From: JBOCEF01 sp050586345
GTDB taxonomy: Bacteria > Pseudomonadota > Alphaproteobacteria > Rhodobacterales > Rhodobacteraceae
Length of the DNA stretch: 64,000 nt
Direction: 5' to 3'
Assembly (NCBI RefSeq): GCF_050586345.1
Contig: NZ_JBOCEF010000013.1
Location: 1-64,000 of the forward strand
Shown: positions 1 through 8,684 of the stretch, one piece after another
How positions within the stretch are numbered: position 1 is the stretch's first letter
How the letters are laid out: each line of letters begins with the position of its first letter
The notes under the pieces: generated by a model
The model's input: the letters and a program-made list of their open reading frames with translations, nothing else
Told to the model about the DNA's origin: nothing
Databases searched by the model: none
Position numbers and translations under genes: made by a program

Positions 1-20
1 CGGTCGAGAATGTCGGTCAT
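1..20 (-). CDS. Possible 5' end of a minus-strand gene cut by the window edge
   Basis: An ATG on the minus strand at 20 opens a frame reading MTDILDR and runs off the left edge. Only seven codons are visible and there is no obvious ribosome binding site. It is divergent from the MFS gene that starts at 278. Its existence is an inference from frame and orientation only. Confidence 0.2.
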
Positions 21-80
21 GGGCGCGGGATAGCCTGAATTGCGGGGTTTCGGAAGGGGGCGGGCGGATTGCGGGGGGTT

Positions 81-103
81 CCCCCCCCCCCCCCCCCCCC
101 CCC
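81..103. repeat. Run of 23 C residues
   Basis: An uninterrupted run of 23 C follows GGGGGGTT. It resembles the G/C homopolymers that flank the N gap near 18.7 kb, so it may be a sequencing or assembly artefact. It lies in the non-coding stretch before the MFS gene. Confidence 0.6.
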
Positions 104-277
104 GGACCCCCACCCGCCCCGCATCCGGCGTCGCGCCGCGGGGCCGCGGGAGGCCGACATGCCGGACCAAGGCTTTTCGTTCGGCTTCCTGACGTTTATG
201 CTGATGAACGACCTGCCGCCCGGGCGCCTCCCGCGGCGGCGCTTTCTTTTCGCCTGCCGCGCCGCGAGTTTCCCCCG

Positions 278-1591
278 ATGACCGAAGACCTGACCCGCGC
301 GGATGCGCCCCCGCCCCGCCCGGCGGGCCGCACGCCCACCGCGATGCCCGATCCCGCGCCCTCCGGCGAGGGCGGCGGCGGGCGGCGCGCGTCCTTCGGC
401 TTCGTCGCGCTGATGGCGGCGCTGGGGGCGATCAACGCGTTCTCCACCGACGTGGTGATCCCGGCGATGGGGCTGATCTCGGACCACTACCAGCTGCAGG
501 ACCCGAACCAGCGGCAATGGGTGCTGCTGGCGCTGTTCGTGGGCGTCGCGATCTGCCAGCTGTTCATCGGGCCGATCGCCGACAGCCTCGGGCGGCGCAA
601 GGCGGCGGCGATCAACATCGCCACCTATCTCGTGGGCACCATCCTGTGCGTCTTCGCGCCCAGCTTCACCGCGCTGCTGGCGGGGCGGGTGCTGCAGGGG
701 CTGGGGTCCGGGGGGCTGCGGGTGATCTCGCTCGCCGTCACCCGCGACCGCTATGAAGGGGACGAGATGGCGCGCGTCGTGTCCCTCTCCTCGGCGGTGT
801 TCGTGCTGATCATCCTGCTGGCCCCCGCCATGGGCCAGGCGGTGATCGCGGTGGCGGACTGGCGCTGGCTGTTCGGGGTGCTGCTGGTGCAGGCGGCGCT
901 GACCGGCGCGTGGTTCTTCTGGGTGCAGGAGGAGACGCTGCGCGAGGAACACCGCCGCCCGCTGAACTTCGCCTCGGTGATCGACACGTTCCGGGCGGTG
1001 CTGTCGTCGCGCTGGTGCATGGCGCACGCGGCGGCGCTGTCGCTCGTGTTCGGGGCCTTCGTGTCGTATCTCTCCACCGCCCAGCAGGTGTTCGGCGAGG
1101 TCTACGCCCTGGGCGCCTGGCTGCCCGCCGCCTTCGGCGGGGCGGCGGTTCTGAACGGGGCGGCGGCGATGGCGAGCGCGAAATGGGTCCGGTTGTTCGG
1201 CGCGCGCAAGGTGGCGGTGACGGCGCTGGCGGCGTCGGCCGTCTCGGGCCTTGCGGGCGCGGCGCTGTTCGCGGCGGCCTGGGACGGACTGCCGCCGTTC
1301 TGGGTCTACATGACCTGGGTCTGCATTCCCGTCGCGGCCTTCGCGGCGATGTACGGCAACCTGTCGGCCGTGGCGCTGATCCCGATGGGCGCGCGGGCGG
1401 GGGCGGCGAGCGCGGTGGTCTCGGCCATGGGCTCGGGCGCAGGCGTGGTGTTCGCCTGGATCTCGGGCGCGGCCTTCGACGGCACCGCGGTGCCGCTGGC
1501 GCTGGCCTTCGGGCTGACCGGGCTCGGGGCCTTCGCGATGACGCGGCTGGCCGGGCCGCTGCCCGCCCGTCCCGCGGGGCGCTCGGCATGA
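278..1591 (+). CDS. MFS multidrug-type transporter (Bcr/CflA-like)
   Basis: This 437-residue protein has a Pro/Gly-rich N-terminal tail of about 38 residues followed by roughly 12 hydrophobic segments. The loop 2-3 motif GPIADSLGRRK (about 98-108) is the classic MFS motif A. The segment around VTRDRYEGDEMARV matches the region after helix 4 in Bcr/CflA drug exporters. It should be an inner-membrane proton antiporter; the substrate cannot be read. Neither the start at 278 nor an in-frame ATG at 344 has a good ribosome site, so the start is uncertain. The stop overlaps the next gene's ATG (ATGA), suggesting co-translation with the glycosyltransferases. Confidence 0.85.
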   Translation: MTEDLTRADAPPPRPAGRTPTAMPDPAPSGEGGGGRRASFGFVALMAALGAINAFSTDVVIPAMGLISDHYQLQDPNQRQWVLLALFVGVAICQLFIGPIADSLGRRKAAAINIATYLVGTILCVFAPSFTALLAGRVLQGLGSGGLRVISLAVTRDRYEGDEMARVVSLSSAVFVLIILLAPAMGQAVIAVADWRWLFGVLLVQAALTGAWFFWVQEETLREEHRRPLNFASVIDTFRAVLSSRWCMAHAAALSLVFGAFVSYLSTAQQVFGEVYALGAWLPAAFGGAAVLNGAAAMASAKWVRLFGARKVAVTALAASAVSGLAGAALFAAAWDGLPPFWVYMTWVCIPVAAFAAMYGNLSAVALIPMGARAGAASAVVSAMGSGAGVVFAWISGAAFDGTAVPLALAFGLTGLGAFAMTRLAGPLPARPAGRSA

Positions 1592-2274
1592 GCGCGCCGA
1601 TCTCGGTCGTCATCCCGACGCTGAACGCGGCGGACCGGATCGGGCCGTGCCTCGGGGCGCTGTCCGAGGCGCTGCTGGAGGGGCTGCTGCGCGAGGTGAT
1701 CCTGGTCGATGGCGGCTCGGAGGACGCGATCGGGGACGTGGCCGAGGCGGTCGGCGCGAAGCTGATCGAGGCGCCGCGGGGCCGGGGAACGCAGCTCGCC
1801 GCCGGGGCGGCGGCGGCGCAGGGCGCGTGGCTGCTGTTCCTTCATGCCGACACCGTGCCCGGCCCGGGCTGGGTCGGCGCGGTGCAGCGGCACATGATGG
1901 AATTCCCGGACCGCGCGGGCTGGTTCCGCCTGCGCTTCGACGATGACGGCTTCGCGCCGCGGGCCGTGGCCGGCTGGGCCAACCTGCGCTCGGGCCTGTT
2001 CGGGCTGCCCTATGGCGACCAGGGGCTGCTGGTCCCCCGAAGCCTCTACCGGCAGGTCGGCGGCTTCCCCGAGATCCCGTTGATGGAGGACGTGGCCCTC
2101 GCCCGCCGCCTGAAGGGCAAGCTGCGCCCGCTGGGGGCCGAGGCGGCGACCAGCGCCGAGCGGTACCGCCGCGACGGCTGGCTGCGGCGCGGGGCGCGGA
2201 ACCTCTCGACCCTGGGGATGTACGCGGTTGGCGTGCCCCCCGAGACGCTGGCGAAACGGTATGAGCGGCGCTGA
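1588..2274 (+). CDS. Family 2 glycosyltransferase, TIGR04283-like
   Basis: A 228-residue GT-A type protein. The N-terminus shows SVVIPTLNAADRI, then ILVDGGSEDA (about 38-47) and the acidic metal/nucleotide motif LLFLHADTV (about 82-90). The compact length and the later GLPYGDQGLL and MEDVALARRLK segments match the TIGR04283 branch, which is usually found beside a DUF2064/TIGR04282 gene, as here. It is expected to be cytosolic; donor and acceptor are unknown. Its ATG overlaps the MFS stop, and its end overlaps the next gene by 14 bases, so the three genes probably form one operon. Confidence 0.88.
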   Translation: MSAPISVVIPTLNAADRIGPCLGALSEALLEGLLREVILVDGGSEDAIGDVAEAVGAKLIEAPRGRGTQLAAGAAAAQGAWLLFLHADTVPGPGWVGAVQRHMMEFPDRAGWFRLRFDDDGFAPRAVAGWANLRSGLFGLPYGDQGLLVPRSLYRQVGGFPEIPLMEDVALARRLKGKLRPLGAEAATSAERYRRDGWLRRGARNLSTLGMYAVGVPPETLAKRYERR

Positions 2275-2869
2275 GGCCCGCCGCCTCCGCCTGCTGGTGA
2301 TGGTGAAGGAGCCGCGCCCGGGCCGGGTGAAGACCCGCCTCGCGCGCGGCATCGGCAAGGTCCCCGCGGCCTGGTGGTTCCGGCGGCAGCTGGCGCAGAC
2401 GTTGCGGCGTCTGGGGCGCGACCCGCGCTGGGAACTGATCCTGTTCGTCTCGCCCCATGGCGCGGAAGCCAGCCGGGCGTTTCCCGGCGGGTTCCGGCGG
2501 ATGGCGCAGGGCTCGGGCGATCTCGGGGCCCGCATGGCGCGGGGGCTGCGCGAGGCGCCGCCGGGGCCGGTCCTGCTGATGGGCGGGGACATCCCGCGGG
2601 TGACGCGGGCGCAGATCGCCGCGTCCTTCAAGGCGCTCGAGGGCGCCGAGGCGCTGTTCGCCCCGGCGGGCGACGGCGGGTTCTGGCTGGTGGGCCTGAA
2701 GCGCGGCGGGGCGGCGCCGCCTCGGGGCCTGTTCCGGGACTGCCGCTGGTCTACCGAACACGCGCTGGCGGATGCCGAGGCGAGCGCCGCGCCGCTGCGG
2801 ATCGCCCGCGGGCCGCTGATGCGGGACGTGGACGAGGCGTCCGACCTGCCGCCTCGGGACTGGCGCTAG
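2261..2869 (+). CDS. TIGR04282 family (DUF2064) glycosyltransferase-like protein
   Basis: A 202-residue protein beginning MSGAEARRLRLLVMVKEPRPGRVKTRLA, where VKEPRPGRVKTRL is the nucleotide-binding signature of the DUF2064 family. LLMGGDIPRVT and PAGDGGFWLVGL are further family motifs. The ATG at 2261 was chosen because it places the signature near the N-terminus; an in-frame ATG at 2228 lies deeper in the previous gene. The family is related to MobA/GT-A nucleotidyl and glycosyl transferases, but its substrate is not established. It forms the recurrent TIGR04283/TIGR04282 pair with the upstream gene. Confidence 0.87.
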   Translation: MSGAEARRLRLLVMVKEPRPGRVKTRLARGIGKVPAAWWFRRQLAQTLRRLGRDPRWELILFVSPHGAEASRAFPGGFRRMAQGSGDLGARMARGLREAPPGPVLLMGGDIPRVTRAQIAASFKALEGAEALFAPAGDGGFWLVGLKRGGAAPPRGLFRDCRWSTEHALADAEASAAPLRIARGPLMRDVDEASDLPPRDWR

Positions 2870-3000
2870 GGGACCGGCGCCAGGGGGGAGCGGTCCGCCT
2901 CGGGGGGGCGCAAGGCCCCCCGCTCGCCGTCCCGCCCGCGCCCGGCAGACGTCTGCGCCGGGGGGCGGGGGCGGGACAGGCGCGGAGGGTCAGGCGGGCC

Positions 3001-4335
3001 TCAGCCCACCCAGCCTTCCGAGAAGCGCGCCGGCTGGCCCTGCGAGGGGGCGATCAGCTCGTCCTCCCACATCACCCGCGTGCCGCGGATGACCGTGCCC
3101 ACAGCCCAGCCCTTGGTCATGAACCCGTCATAGGGCGTCCAGCCGCACTTGCTGGCGATCCAGTCGTTCCTGATCTCCCGCTCGGCCTTCAGGTCGACCA
3201 CGGTGAAATCGGCGTCATAGCCCACCGCGATGCGCCCCTTGCCCGCCAGCCCGAAGATGCGCTGCGGCCCGGCGGAGGTCAGGTCCACGAACCGCTCCAG
3301 CGTCAGGCGCCCCTCGGCGACATGGGTCAGCATCACCGGCACCAGCGTCTGCACGCCGGGCATGCCGGAGGGCGAGGCCGGGTAGGGCTTGGCCTTTTCC
3401 TCGAGCGCATGGGGCGCATGGTCCGAGCCGAGCACGTCGATGATCCCCTGCCGCAGCCCTTCGAAGATCGCGTCGCGATGGGCGGCGCCGCGCACCGGCG
3501 GGTTCATCTGCACGAGGGTCCCGAGGCGGGCATAGGCCTCGTCCCCGTCGATGGTCAGGTGATGCGGCGTCGCCTCGCAGGTCACCAGGTCCTTGTGGCG
3601 CGCGAGGATCGGGATCTCGTCGCCGGTGGAGATGTGGAGGATGTGGATGCGCCGGTTCTGCTCCCGCGCGTGGCGGATCAGGCGCTCGGTGCACAGGACG
3701 GCGGCGGTGGGGTCGCGCCACTCGGGGTGGCTCGACGGATCGCCCTCGCGCCGCACGTCCTTGCGGGCGATCAGGCGGTCCTCCTCCTCGGAATGGACCG
3801 CCACGCGGCGGCGGCCATTGGCGAGGACCGAGGCGACCCCGGCGTCATCCGACACCAGCAGGTCGCCGGTGGAGGAGCCCATGAACATCTTGATGCCCGC
3901 GCAGCCCTCGAGCCGCTCGGCTTCTTCGAGGATGCCCACGTTCTCGGTCGTGGCGCCGAACCAGAAGGCGAAATCGGAATGCATCCGGTTGCGGCCGCGG
4001 TTGACCTTGTCCTCGAGCTTGTCGAACTCGGTGGTCAGCGGCGAGGTGTTGGGCATCTCGAACACGCAGGTGACGCCGCCCATCACGGCGGCGCGGGACC
4101 CGGTCTCGAGATCCTCCTTGTGCTCGTTGCCCGGCTCGCGGAAATGGACCTGGCTGTCGATGACGCCGGGCAGGATGTGCAGGCCCGTGCAGTCCTGCAC
4201 CTGGCCCGCCTGCGCCGCCGACAGATCGCCGATGGCGGCGATCCGGCCCCCGGTCACGCCGATATCGGCCTTGCCGACACCATCCTGGTTGACCACGGTT
4301 CCGCCCTTGAGGATGAGATCATAGGTGGGGGCCAT
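3001..4335 (-). CDS. pyrC: Dihydroorotase (class I, amidohydrolase superfamily)
   Basis: A 444-residue cyclic amidohydrolase. The metal-site motif is DSQVHFREPG, followed by GVTCVFEMPNT, GIKMFMGSSTGDLLV, RIHILHIST, TPHHLT and DVLGSDHAPH, the standard ligand series of dihydroorotases and allantoinases. DSQVHFREPGN rather than an allantoinase signature, and the extended NPPVRGAAHRDAIF segment, favour dihydroorotase in de novo pyrimidine synthesis. The start at 4335 (MAPTYDLILKGG) puts the first beta strand at the N-terminus; an upstream in-frame ATG at 4449 would add a non-conserved tail. It is divergent from the ygfZ-like gene. No other pyr gene is in the window. Confidence 0.88.
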   Translation of the reverse strand: MAPTYDLILKGGTVVNQDGVGKADIGVTGGRIAAIGDLSAAQAGQVQDCTGLHILPGVIDSQVHFREPGNEHKEDLETGSRAAVMGGVTCVFEMPNTSPLTTEFDKLEDKVNRGRNRMHSDFAFWFGATTENVGILEEAERLEGCAGIKMFMGSSTGDLLVSDDAGVASVLANGRRRVAVHSEEEDRLIARKDVRREGDPSSHPEWRDPTAAVLCTERLIRHAREQNRRIHILHISTGDEIPILARHKDLVTCEATPHHLTIDGDEAYARLGTLVQMNPPVRGAAHRDAIFEGLRQGIIDVLGSDHAPHALEEKAKPYPASPSGMPGVQTLVPVMLTHVAEGRLTLERFVDLTSAGPQRIFGLAGKGRIAVGYDADFTVVDLKAEREIRNDWIASKCGWTPYDGFMTKGWAVGTVIRGTRVMWEDELIAPSQGQPARFSEGWVG

Positions 4336-4491
4336 GGCGCGTCTCCTGCTGGTCCTGCTGGCATTGGGGGCGGGGGCGGCTATATGGCGGGCGGCCCCCG
4401 TCTTCGCGCCCGGGTATAGCGGACCGGCGCGCCCGGCGCGACGGTGCATTCGGGCGCGGGGGCGCGCGCGGCGTCAGGGAAAGGGAACGGC

Positions 4492-5319
4492 ATGGCATTC
4501 GGTCGGATCGCGGAGGAACGGGGGGTGCTGCGCATCTCGGGCGCGGGAACGGCGGAGTTCCTCGACGGGCTGGTCAGCGCCAACGTGGAGAAACCGGCGC
4601 AGGATGGCGGCGCCTATGCCGCGCTGCTGACGCCGCAGGGCAAGTACCTGGCCGATTTCCTGCTGCACGTCAGCGCGGATGAGGCGCTGATCGACGTGGC
4701 GATGGAGCAGGTGAAACCGCTCGCCCAGCGCCTCGCCATGTACCGCCTGCGCCGCAAGCTTGAGATCGCGGCCTCGGGCCTGACCGCGCTGCAGATCTGG
4801 GGCGAGGGCGCCGAAGAGGCCGCCGCGAAGGCCGCGGGGGCCGATGGCGTCGTGATCGCCGATCCGCGGGATCCGGCGCTCGGCTTCCGGGTCTTCGCCG
4901 CCGACGGTCCCGCGGCGCTCGCCGCCTCGGGCGCCCAGGCCGCCGCCCGCGCCGACTGGGACGCGCTGCGCGTCGCGCACATGATCCCCGAGGCGGGGAC
5001 GGAGCTCGGTCCCGACAGCTACATCCTCGAATACGGGTTCGAGCGCCTCCACGGCGTCGATTTCCGCAAGGGCTGCTATGTAGGGCAGGAGATCGTCGCG
5101 CGGATGAAGCACAAGACCGAGCTGCGCAAGGGCCTCGTGCAGGTGGAGATCGACGGCGAGGCGCCCGCGCCGGGGACCGAGATCGTCAACGAGGGCGGCA
5201 AGCCCGCCGGGGTGCTCGGCACCGTCTCGGGCGGCGTCGCGCTGGCCCACCTGCGCTTCGACCGCGCGGGTGGAGAGATGAAGGCGGGCGGCGCCACCGT
5301 CCGGCGCCCGGCGGGCTGA
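4492..5319 (+). CDS. ygfZ: YgfZ/GcvT-like folate-binding protein
   Basis: A 275-residue protein with the YgfZ signature KGCYVGQE at about 193-200, including the conserved Cys, and the N-terminal GcvT-like fold (RISGAGTAEFLDGLVSANV, LLTPQGKYLADFL). YgfZ proteins bind tetrahydrofolate and assist Fe-S cluster assembly or repair in the cytosol. The start at 4492 follows AAGGGAACGGC and places the RISG motif at the usual distance. The gene is divergent from dihydroorotase. A GC stem lies just after the stop, towards the convergent epimerase-like gene. Confidence 0.9.
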   Translation: MAFGRIAEERGVLRISGAGTAEFLDGLVSANVEKPAQDGGAYAALLTPQGKYLADFLLHVSADEALIDVAMEQVKPLAQRLAMYRLRRKLEIAASGLTALQIWGEGAEEAAAKAAGADGVVIADPRDPALGFRVFAADGPAALAASGAQAAARADWDALRVAHMIPEAGTELGPDSYILEYGFERLHGVDFRKGCYVGQEIVARMKHKTELRKGLVQVEIDGEAPAPGTEIVNEGGKPAGVLGTVSGGVALAHLRFDRAGGEMKAGGATVRRPAG

Positions 5320-5326
5320 GCCGCCC

Positions 5327-5345
5327 GCCCCGGCGCCGCCGGGGC
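5327..5345. terminator. GC stem-loop between convergent genes
   Basis: GCCCCGGC and GCCGGGGC pair as an 8-bp stem around a 3-base loop, 8 bases after the ygfZ-like stop. No T tract follows on either strand, so it is only a weak terminator candidate or a 3'-end stabiliser. Confidence 0.4.
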
Positions 5346-5416
5346 TGGGCCGCGATGCGCCCGAAGCCGCCGCGACGCCTGCCGGGGTGGGAGGCGGCGC
5401 CGGGGCGCCCCCCCCC

Positions 5417-6283
5417 TCACCCCTCCTCGGCCAGAAGCGCCCGCAGCCCCTCGCGATAGGTCGGATAGGCCAGCGCCACCCCCAGCTCGTCCCGCAACAA
5501 GGCGTTCGAGGTCCGCTTGCACTCGGCATAGAAGCTGCGGGCCATCGGGGTCATCTCCGCCTCGTCGAAATCCACCGCGGGCGGGATCGGCAGGCCCAGG
5601 AGGCGCGCCGCCTCCTCGATCACGTCCTCGGGCGGGGCGGGAAGGTCGTCGCACACATTGTACACCGCCCCCGCCCGCGGCCGCGCCATCGAGGCCTGCA
5701 GGATCGTCGCGATATCCTCGACATGGATGCGGCTGAACACCTGGCCCGGCTTCACGATCCGCCGGGCCTTGCCCTCGCGCACCTTGGCGAAGGGGCCGCG
5801 GCCGGGGCCATAGATGCCCGCGAGCCGGAAGATGTGCAGCGGGAAGCCCGCCGCCGCGGCCAGCGCCGACCAGCCCTCCTCCGCCGCCACCCGCGCCTTG
5901 CCGCGCGAGGTGCCGGGGTTCAGCGCGCCGTTCTCATCCACCCAGCCGCCGTCGAGATCGCCGTACACCGCGGTGGTGGACAGGTACCCGGCCCATTGCA
6001 ACCCGCCGCCCTCGGCCCGGATCGCGTCTTCCATCGCCGCCCGCGCCGGGTCCGCGCCATGCCGGTCCGGCCCGGCCGAGACCAGCAGATGCGTCGCGCC
6101 GCGCACCAGCGCCGCCGCATCCTCGGGCGGGAACACCACCGCCTCGGCCCCCTCGGCCCGGATCTGAGCCGCCTTGCCTTCGTCCCGCGTCGTGCCGATC
6201 ACCCGCCAGCCCTGCGCGACCAGCCTGCGGGAGAGGGCGCGGGCGGTGTATCCATGACCAAGGCTGAGCAGCGTGCCGGGCAT
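5417..6283 (-). CDS. SDR / NAD-dependent epimerase-like oxidoreductase
   Basis: A 288-residue protein starting MPGTLLSLGHGYTARALSRRL, a degenerate Rossmann glycine motif near the N-terminus. YLSTTAVYGDLDG resembles the catalytic STTAVYG segment of extended SDRs of the YeeZ type. FRLAGIYGPGRGP, FSRIHVEDIATIL and YNVCDD are the usual downstream motifs. It is probably a cytosolic NAD(P)-binding protein. The substrate is unknown, and the atypical GHGYTA loop suggests divergence from sugar-nucleotide epimerases. It starts 134 bases from the divergent TPR gene. Confidence 0.8.
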   Translation of the reverse strand: MPGTLLSLGHGYTARALSRRLVAQGWRVIGTTRDEGKAAQIRAEGAEAVVFPPEDAAALVRGATHLLVSAGPDRHGADPARAAMEDAIRAEGGGLQWAGYLSTTAVYGDLDGGWVDENGALNPGTSRGKARVAAEEGWSALAAAAGFPLHIFRLAGIYGPGRGPFAKVREGKARRIVKPGQVFSRIHVEDIATILQASMARPRAGAVYNVCDDLPAPPEDVIEEAARLLGLPIPPAVDFDEAEMTPMARSFYAECKRTSNALLRDELGVALAYPTYREGLRALLAEEG

Positions 6284-6417
6284 TCGGCGTCCCTCCTGAT
6301 TTCCTGCGCCCCCTTGCCCCGGGGGCGACGGGGGACGACATAGGGCGCGCCGCGCGGGTTTCCGCGCCCGACGCGCAGACCCTCCCTCGCACGGGGAGAG
6401 GACGGGAGACAATCGCC

Positions 6418-7209
6418 ATGATCCACCGCCCCCGCCCACCGCACGGCCCCCGCGCCGCCGCCCTGCTCTGCCTCGCCGCCCTCGCCCTGCCCGCCCCCGC
6501 GACCGCCCTGCCCCCGGTCCGCAGCTATGAGACCTGCATCGACCGGGTGACCAACGACGCCGAAGCCGGGCGCGAGGCGGCGCTGGAATGGCGGCGCTTC
6601 GGCCATGGCGGCGCGCAGGCGCGGATCTGCGAGGCGAACGCGCTCTCCGCCCTCGGCGCGCATGGATCGGCGGGCCAGGCGCTGGACCTCGCGGCGCGCG
6701 AGGCGCCCGCGGCGCGGCGCCCCGGGATCTTCGCGCTGGCGGCGGAGCTGTGGCTGGCCGCGGGGCGGCCGGCGGAGGCGCTGGCCTCGGCCGAGGCGGC
6801 GCTGAAATCGGCCCCCGAGGGCGCGGCGGCGCGGCGCGACGCGCTGGCCGTGCGCGCGCGGGTGCGGCTGGCCGAAGCGGCCTGGACCGCCGCCGCCATC
6901 GACCTGTCGGGGGCGCTGAGCCTCCCCGGCGACGACCGCCGCGCCGAGCTGCTGGCGCTGCGGGCCGAGGCGCGGGTCGGCATGGGCGACGCGCCCGGCG
7001 CCCTTGAAGACGCCGCGGCGGCCGCCGTCGCGGCGCCCGGCCTGGCCCATGCCTGGCTGCAGAAGGGGCTGGCGGAAACCGCGCTCGGCCGGGCCGAGGC
7101 GGCGCGCGAGTCGCTCCTGCGCGCGATCCGCGAGGACGGCCCCGCCCCCGGCGGCGCGGCGGCCGCCGCGGCGCGGGCGGCGATCCAGGCCGCCGCCTAC
7201 GGGGGCTGA
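6418..7209 (+). CDS. Exported tetratricopeptide-repeat protein
   Basis: A 263-residue protein with an Arg-rich N-terminus and a hydrophobic stretch (ALLCLAALALPAPATA) that looks like a signal peptide, so it is probably periplasmic. The rest is Ala/Arg/Glu-rich helical sequence with repeated units such as AAELWLAAGRPAEALASAEA and LRAEARVGMGDAPGALEDAA, typical of TPR helix pairs; about five units can be recognised. TPR proteins act as scaffolds; no partner or function can be assigned. A GGGAGAC ribosome site precedes the ATG. It is divergent from the epimerase-like gene. Confidence 0.75.
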   Translation: MIHRPRPPHGPRAAALLCLAALALPAPATALPPVRSYETCIDRVTNDAEAGREAALEWRRFGHGGAQARICEANALSALGAHGSAGQALDLAAREAPAARRPGIFALAAELWLAAGRPAEALASAEAALKSAPEGAAARRDALAVRARVRLAEAAWTAAAIDLSGALSLPGDDRRAELLALRAEARVGMGDAPGALEDAAAAAVAAPGLAHAWLQKGLAETALGRAEAARESLLRAIREDGPAPGGAAAAAARAAIQAAAYGG

Positions 7210-7255
7210 CCCGGCGCCGGGAAGGCCCGGCGCGGGCGACGGAGGGCGGCGGCCC

Positions 7256-7327
7256 GGCGCAGGCGCAGGGCCTGGCGCGGGCGCAGGGCCCGGCGCAGGC
7301 GCAGGGGCCGGCGCGGGCGCAGGGGCC
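7256..7327. repeat. Four tandem 18-bp GC-rich repeats
   Basis: Four direct units of GGCGC(A/G)GGCGCAGGGSCY follow one another without a gap, with the sixth base alternating A,G,A,G. They lie 46 bases after the TPR gene stop and before the terminator of the convergent protease gene. They are non-coding, and look like replication-slippage products. Confidence 0.8.
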
Positions 7328-7337
7328 ATGCAGGGAC

Positions 7338-7371
7338 AAAAACGCGCCCCGCGGGGAAGTGCGGGGCGCGT
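7338..7371 (-). terminator. Rho-independent terminator of the leishmanolysin-like gene
   Basis: A perfect 11-bp stem (7342-7352 with 7361-7371) with an 8-base loop. On the minus strand it is followed by TTTTT. It lies 135 bases after the stop of the minus-strand protease gene. Confidence 0.8.
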
Positions 7372-7505
7372 CCATGCGCGCCGGAGGGAAGTGCGGCGCG
7401 TGGCTGCGGACCTCGTGGGGCCGACCCGATGGCCGGCAGGACCGCAACCCTTGTTGGAAAGTCAGGCGGCGACCGTCGCCGGGCGCCCCCGGATCAGGCC
7501 GGCGA

Positions 7506-8684
7506 TCAGACCAGCGCGAACTCGTCGAGCTGCAGGATCGCGGCGGTCGGATCGGCGGCGTCGAACACGGTCTCGTAGCCCATGTCCTCCATCGAGGCGA
7601 CGGACATGGCCGAGAGGTGGTTGTCGCCGTTGATGTACCCGGTCATCAGCTCGTTCGCGAACTGGGCTTCGTCCCAATGCGCGCCCGCGGTGCCCGAGCC
7701 GCCGTCGGTCTCGACATTGATCACGCCGGTCCCGCCCGCGGCCTGGAAGGCCAGGTTCGCGTTCTCGCCGATGAAGATCATGTCGTCGCCGGCGACCGAG
7801 CCGCTGACGAGGCCCATGGCGTTCCAGAGCGAGCCGACGCCGAGGGTGTGCAGCATCTCGTGCAGCACGATGTCGTCGAACAGGCCGTTGGCGTCATAGG
7901 TTTCCGCGTCGGCGGTGTCGAAGCGCATGATGCCGGTGGTGGTCAGCAGCGAGCCGGAGCGCACCGCGGTCGGCCCCGCGGCGCCGAGCACGCCGCCGGT
8001 CCCGTCGATGGCGACCATCTCGGCCGAGATGCGGATGTCGTCGATATCGCCCGAGTCCGCCACGTCGCCGATGACGAGGGTGGAGATGTACTCGGCCGCG
8101 ACGATGAAGTCTTCCTGCAGCGCGGCGGTCCAGCCGGCGCCGGTGAACACGACCTCGATGTTGTAGTCCGACACCACGCCCAGGCCGCCGAGGCCCGAGG
8201 TGTAGTCGAGCCAGAGGCCCGTGGTCGCGTCGATCGTGCCCGGGGACACGGGGTCGACGGGGTCAACCGGATCGACGGGATCGACCGGGTCGGTCGGGTC
8301 CGTGGGGTCGGTCGGATCGGTGGGATCCGTCGGGTCCGTGGGATCGGTGGGATCCGTCGGGTCCGTGGGATCCGTCGGGTCGGTCGGATCGGTCGGGTCC
8401 GTGGGATCGGTCGGGTCCGTCGTGCCCGTGTCGGTCCCGCCCTTCTTGCCCTTGCCGTTGCCGCCCTTGGCGCTGCCCTCGGTCGTGCCGCCGTCGGTGG
8501 TCCCGCCATCCGTCGGCTTGCCCTTGCCGCCCTTGGCGAGGGTCAGCCCATCATCTTCGGAGGTCTCGGCCCGGCGGCCGAACGCGTGGCCCTTGCCGGA
8601 GGACTGCTCGGGCAGGATCCCGGCGAAATCGGACGCGTCGGGGAGGGACGCGAATTCCGCGCCCTTGAACAGGTTCTTACGCAC
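7506..8684 (-). CDS. Leishmanolysin-like (M8 family) zinc metallopeptidase with TDP/VDP linker
   Basis: A 392-residue protein with three parts: a Gly/Lys/Thr-rich N-terminus; a low-complexity linker of 15 TDP then 4 VDP units (residues 89-145); and a C-terminal protease domain. The domain has VLHEMLHTLGVGSLWN, the HExxH zinc site, then HWDEAQFANELMTG, which fits the third His ligand and the downstream Met of leishmanolysin-type metzincins. No classical signal peptide is visible, but an acidic Asp-rich repeat protein of this kind is probably exported. It starts at GTG (8684) behind GGAG. An AT-rich upstream region and a clear terminator make it monocistronic. Confidence 0.82.
   Translation of the reverse strand: MRKNLFKGAEFASLPDASDFAGILPEQSSGKGHAFGRRAETSEDDGLTLAKGGKGKPTDGGTTDGGTTEGSAKGGNGKGKKGGTDTGTTDPTDPTDPTDPTDPTDPTDPTDPTDPTDPTDPTDPTDPTDPTDPVDPVDPVDPVDPVSPGTIDATTGLWLDYTSGLGGLGVVSDYNIEVVFTGAGWTAALQEDFIVAAEYISTLVIGDVADSGDIDDIRISAEMVAIDGTGGVLGAAGPTAVRSGSLLTTTGIMRFDTADAETYDANGLFDDIVLHEMLHTLGVGSLWNAMGLVSGSVAGDDMIFIGENANLAFQAAGGTGVINVETDGGSGTAGAHWDEAQFANELMTGYINGDNHLSAMSVASMEDMGYETVFDAADPTAAILQLDEFALV
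8250..8420 (-). repeat. 19 tandem 9-bp units encoding (TDP)15(VDP)4
   Basis: Each 9-bp unit varies at synonymous sites, but every unit encodes Thr-Asp-Pro or Val-Asp-Pro. The amino-acid repeat is therefore better conserved than the DNA. It forms an acidic, extended linker inside the protease. It is not a CRISPR array: there are no spacers. Confidence 0.9.

Noticed and set aside
7256..7327. 18-bp repeats as coding sequence for a Gly/Ala/Pro-rich protein
   Set aside because: No start with a ribosome site and no continuity with either neighbouring gene; better read as non-coding tandem repeat.
8250..8420. Short regular repeats that might be a CRISPR array
   Set aside because: The 9-bp units are contiguous, have no spacers and encode TDP/VDP in frame inside the protease gene.
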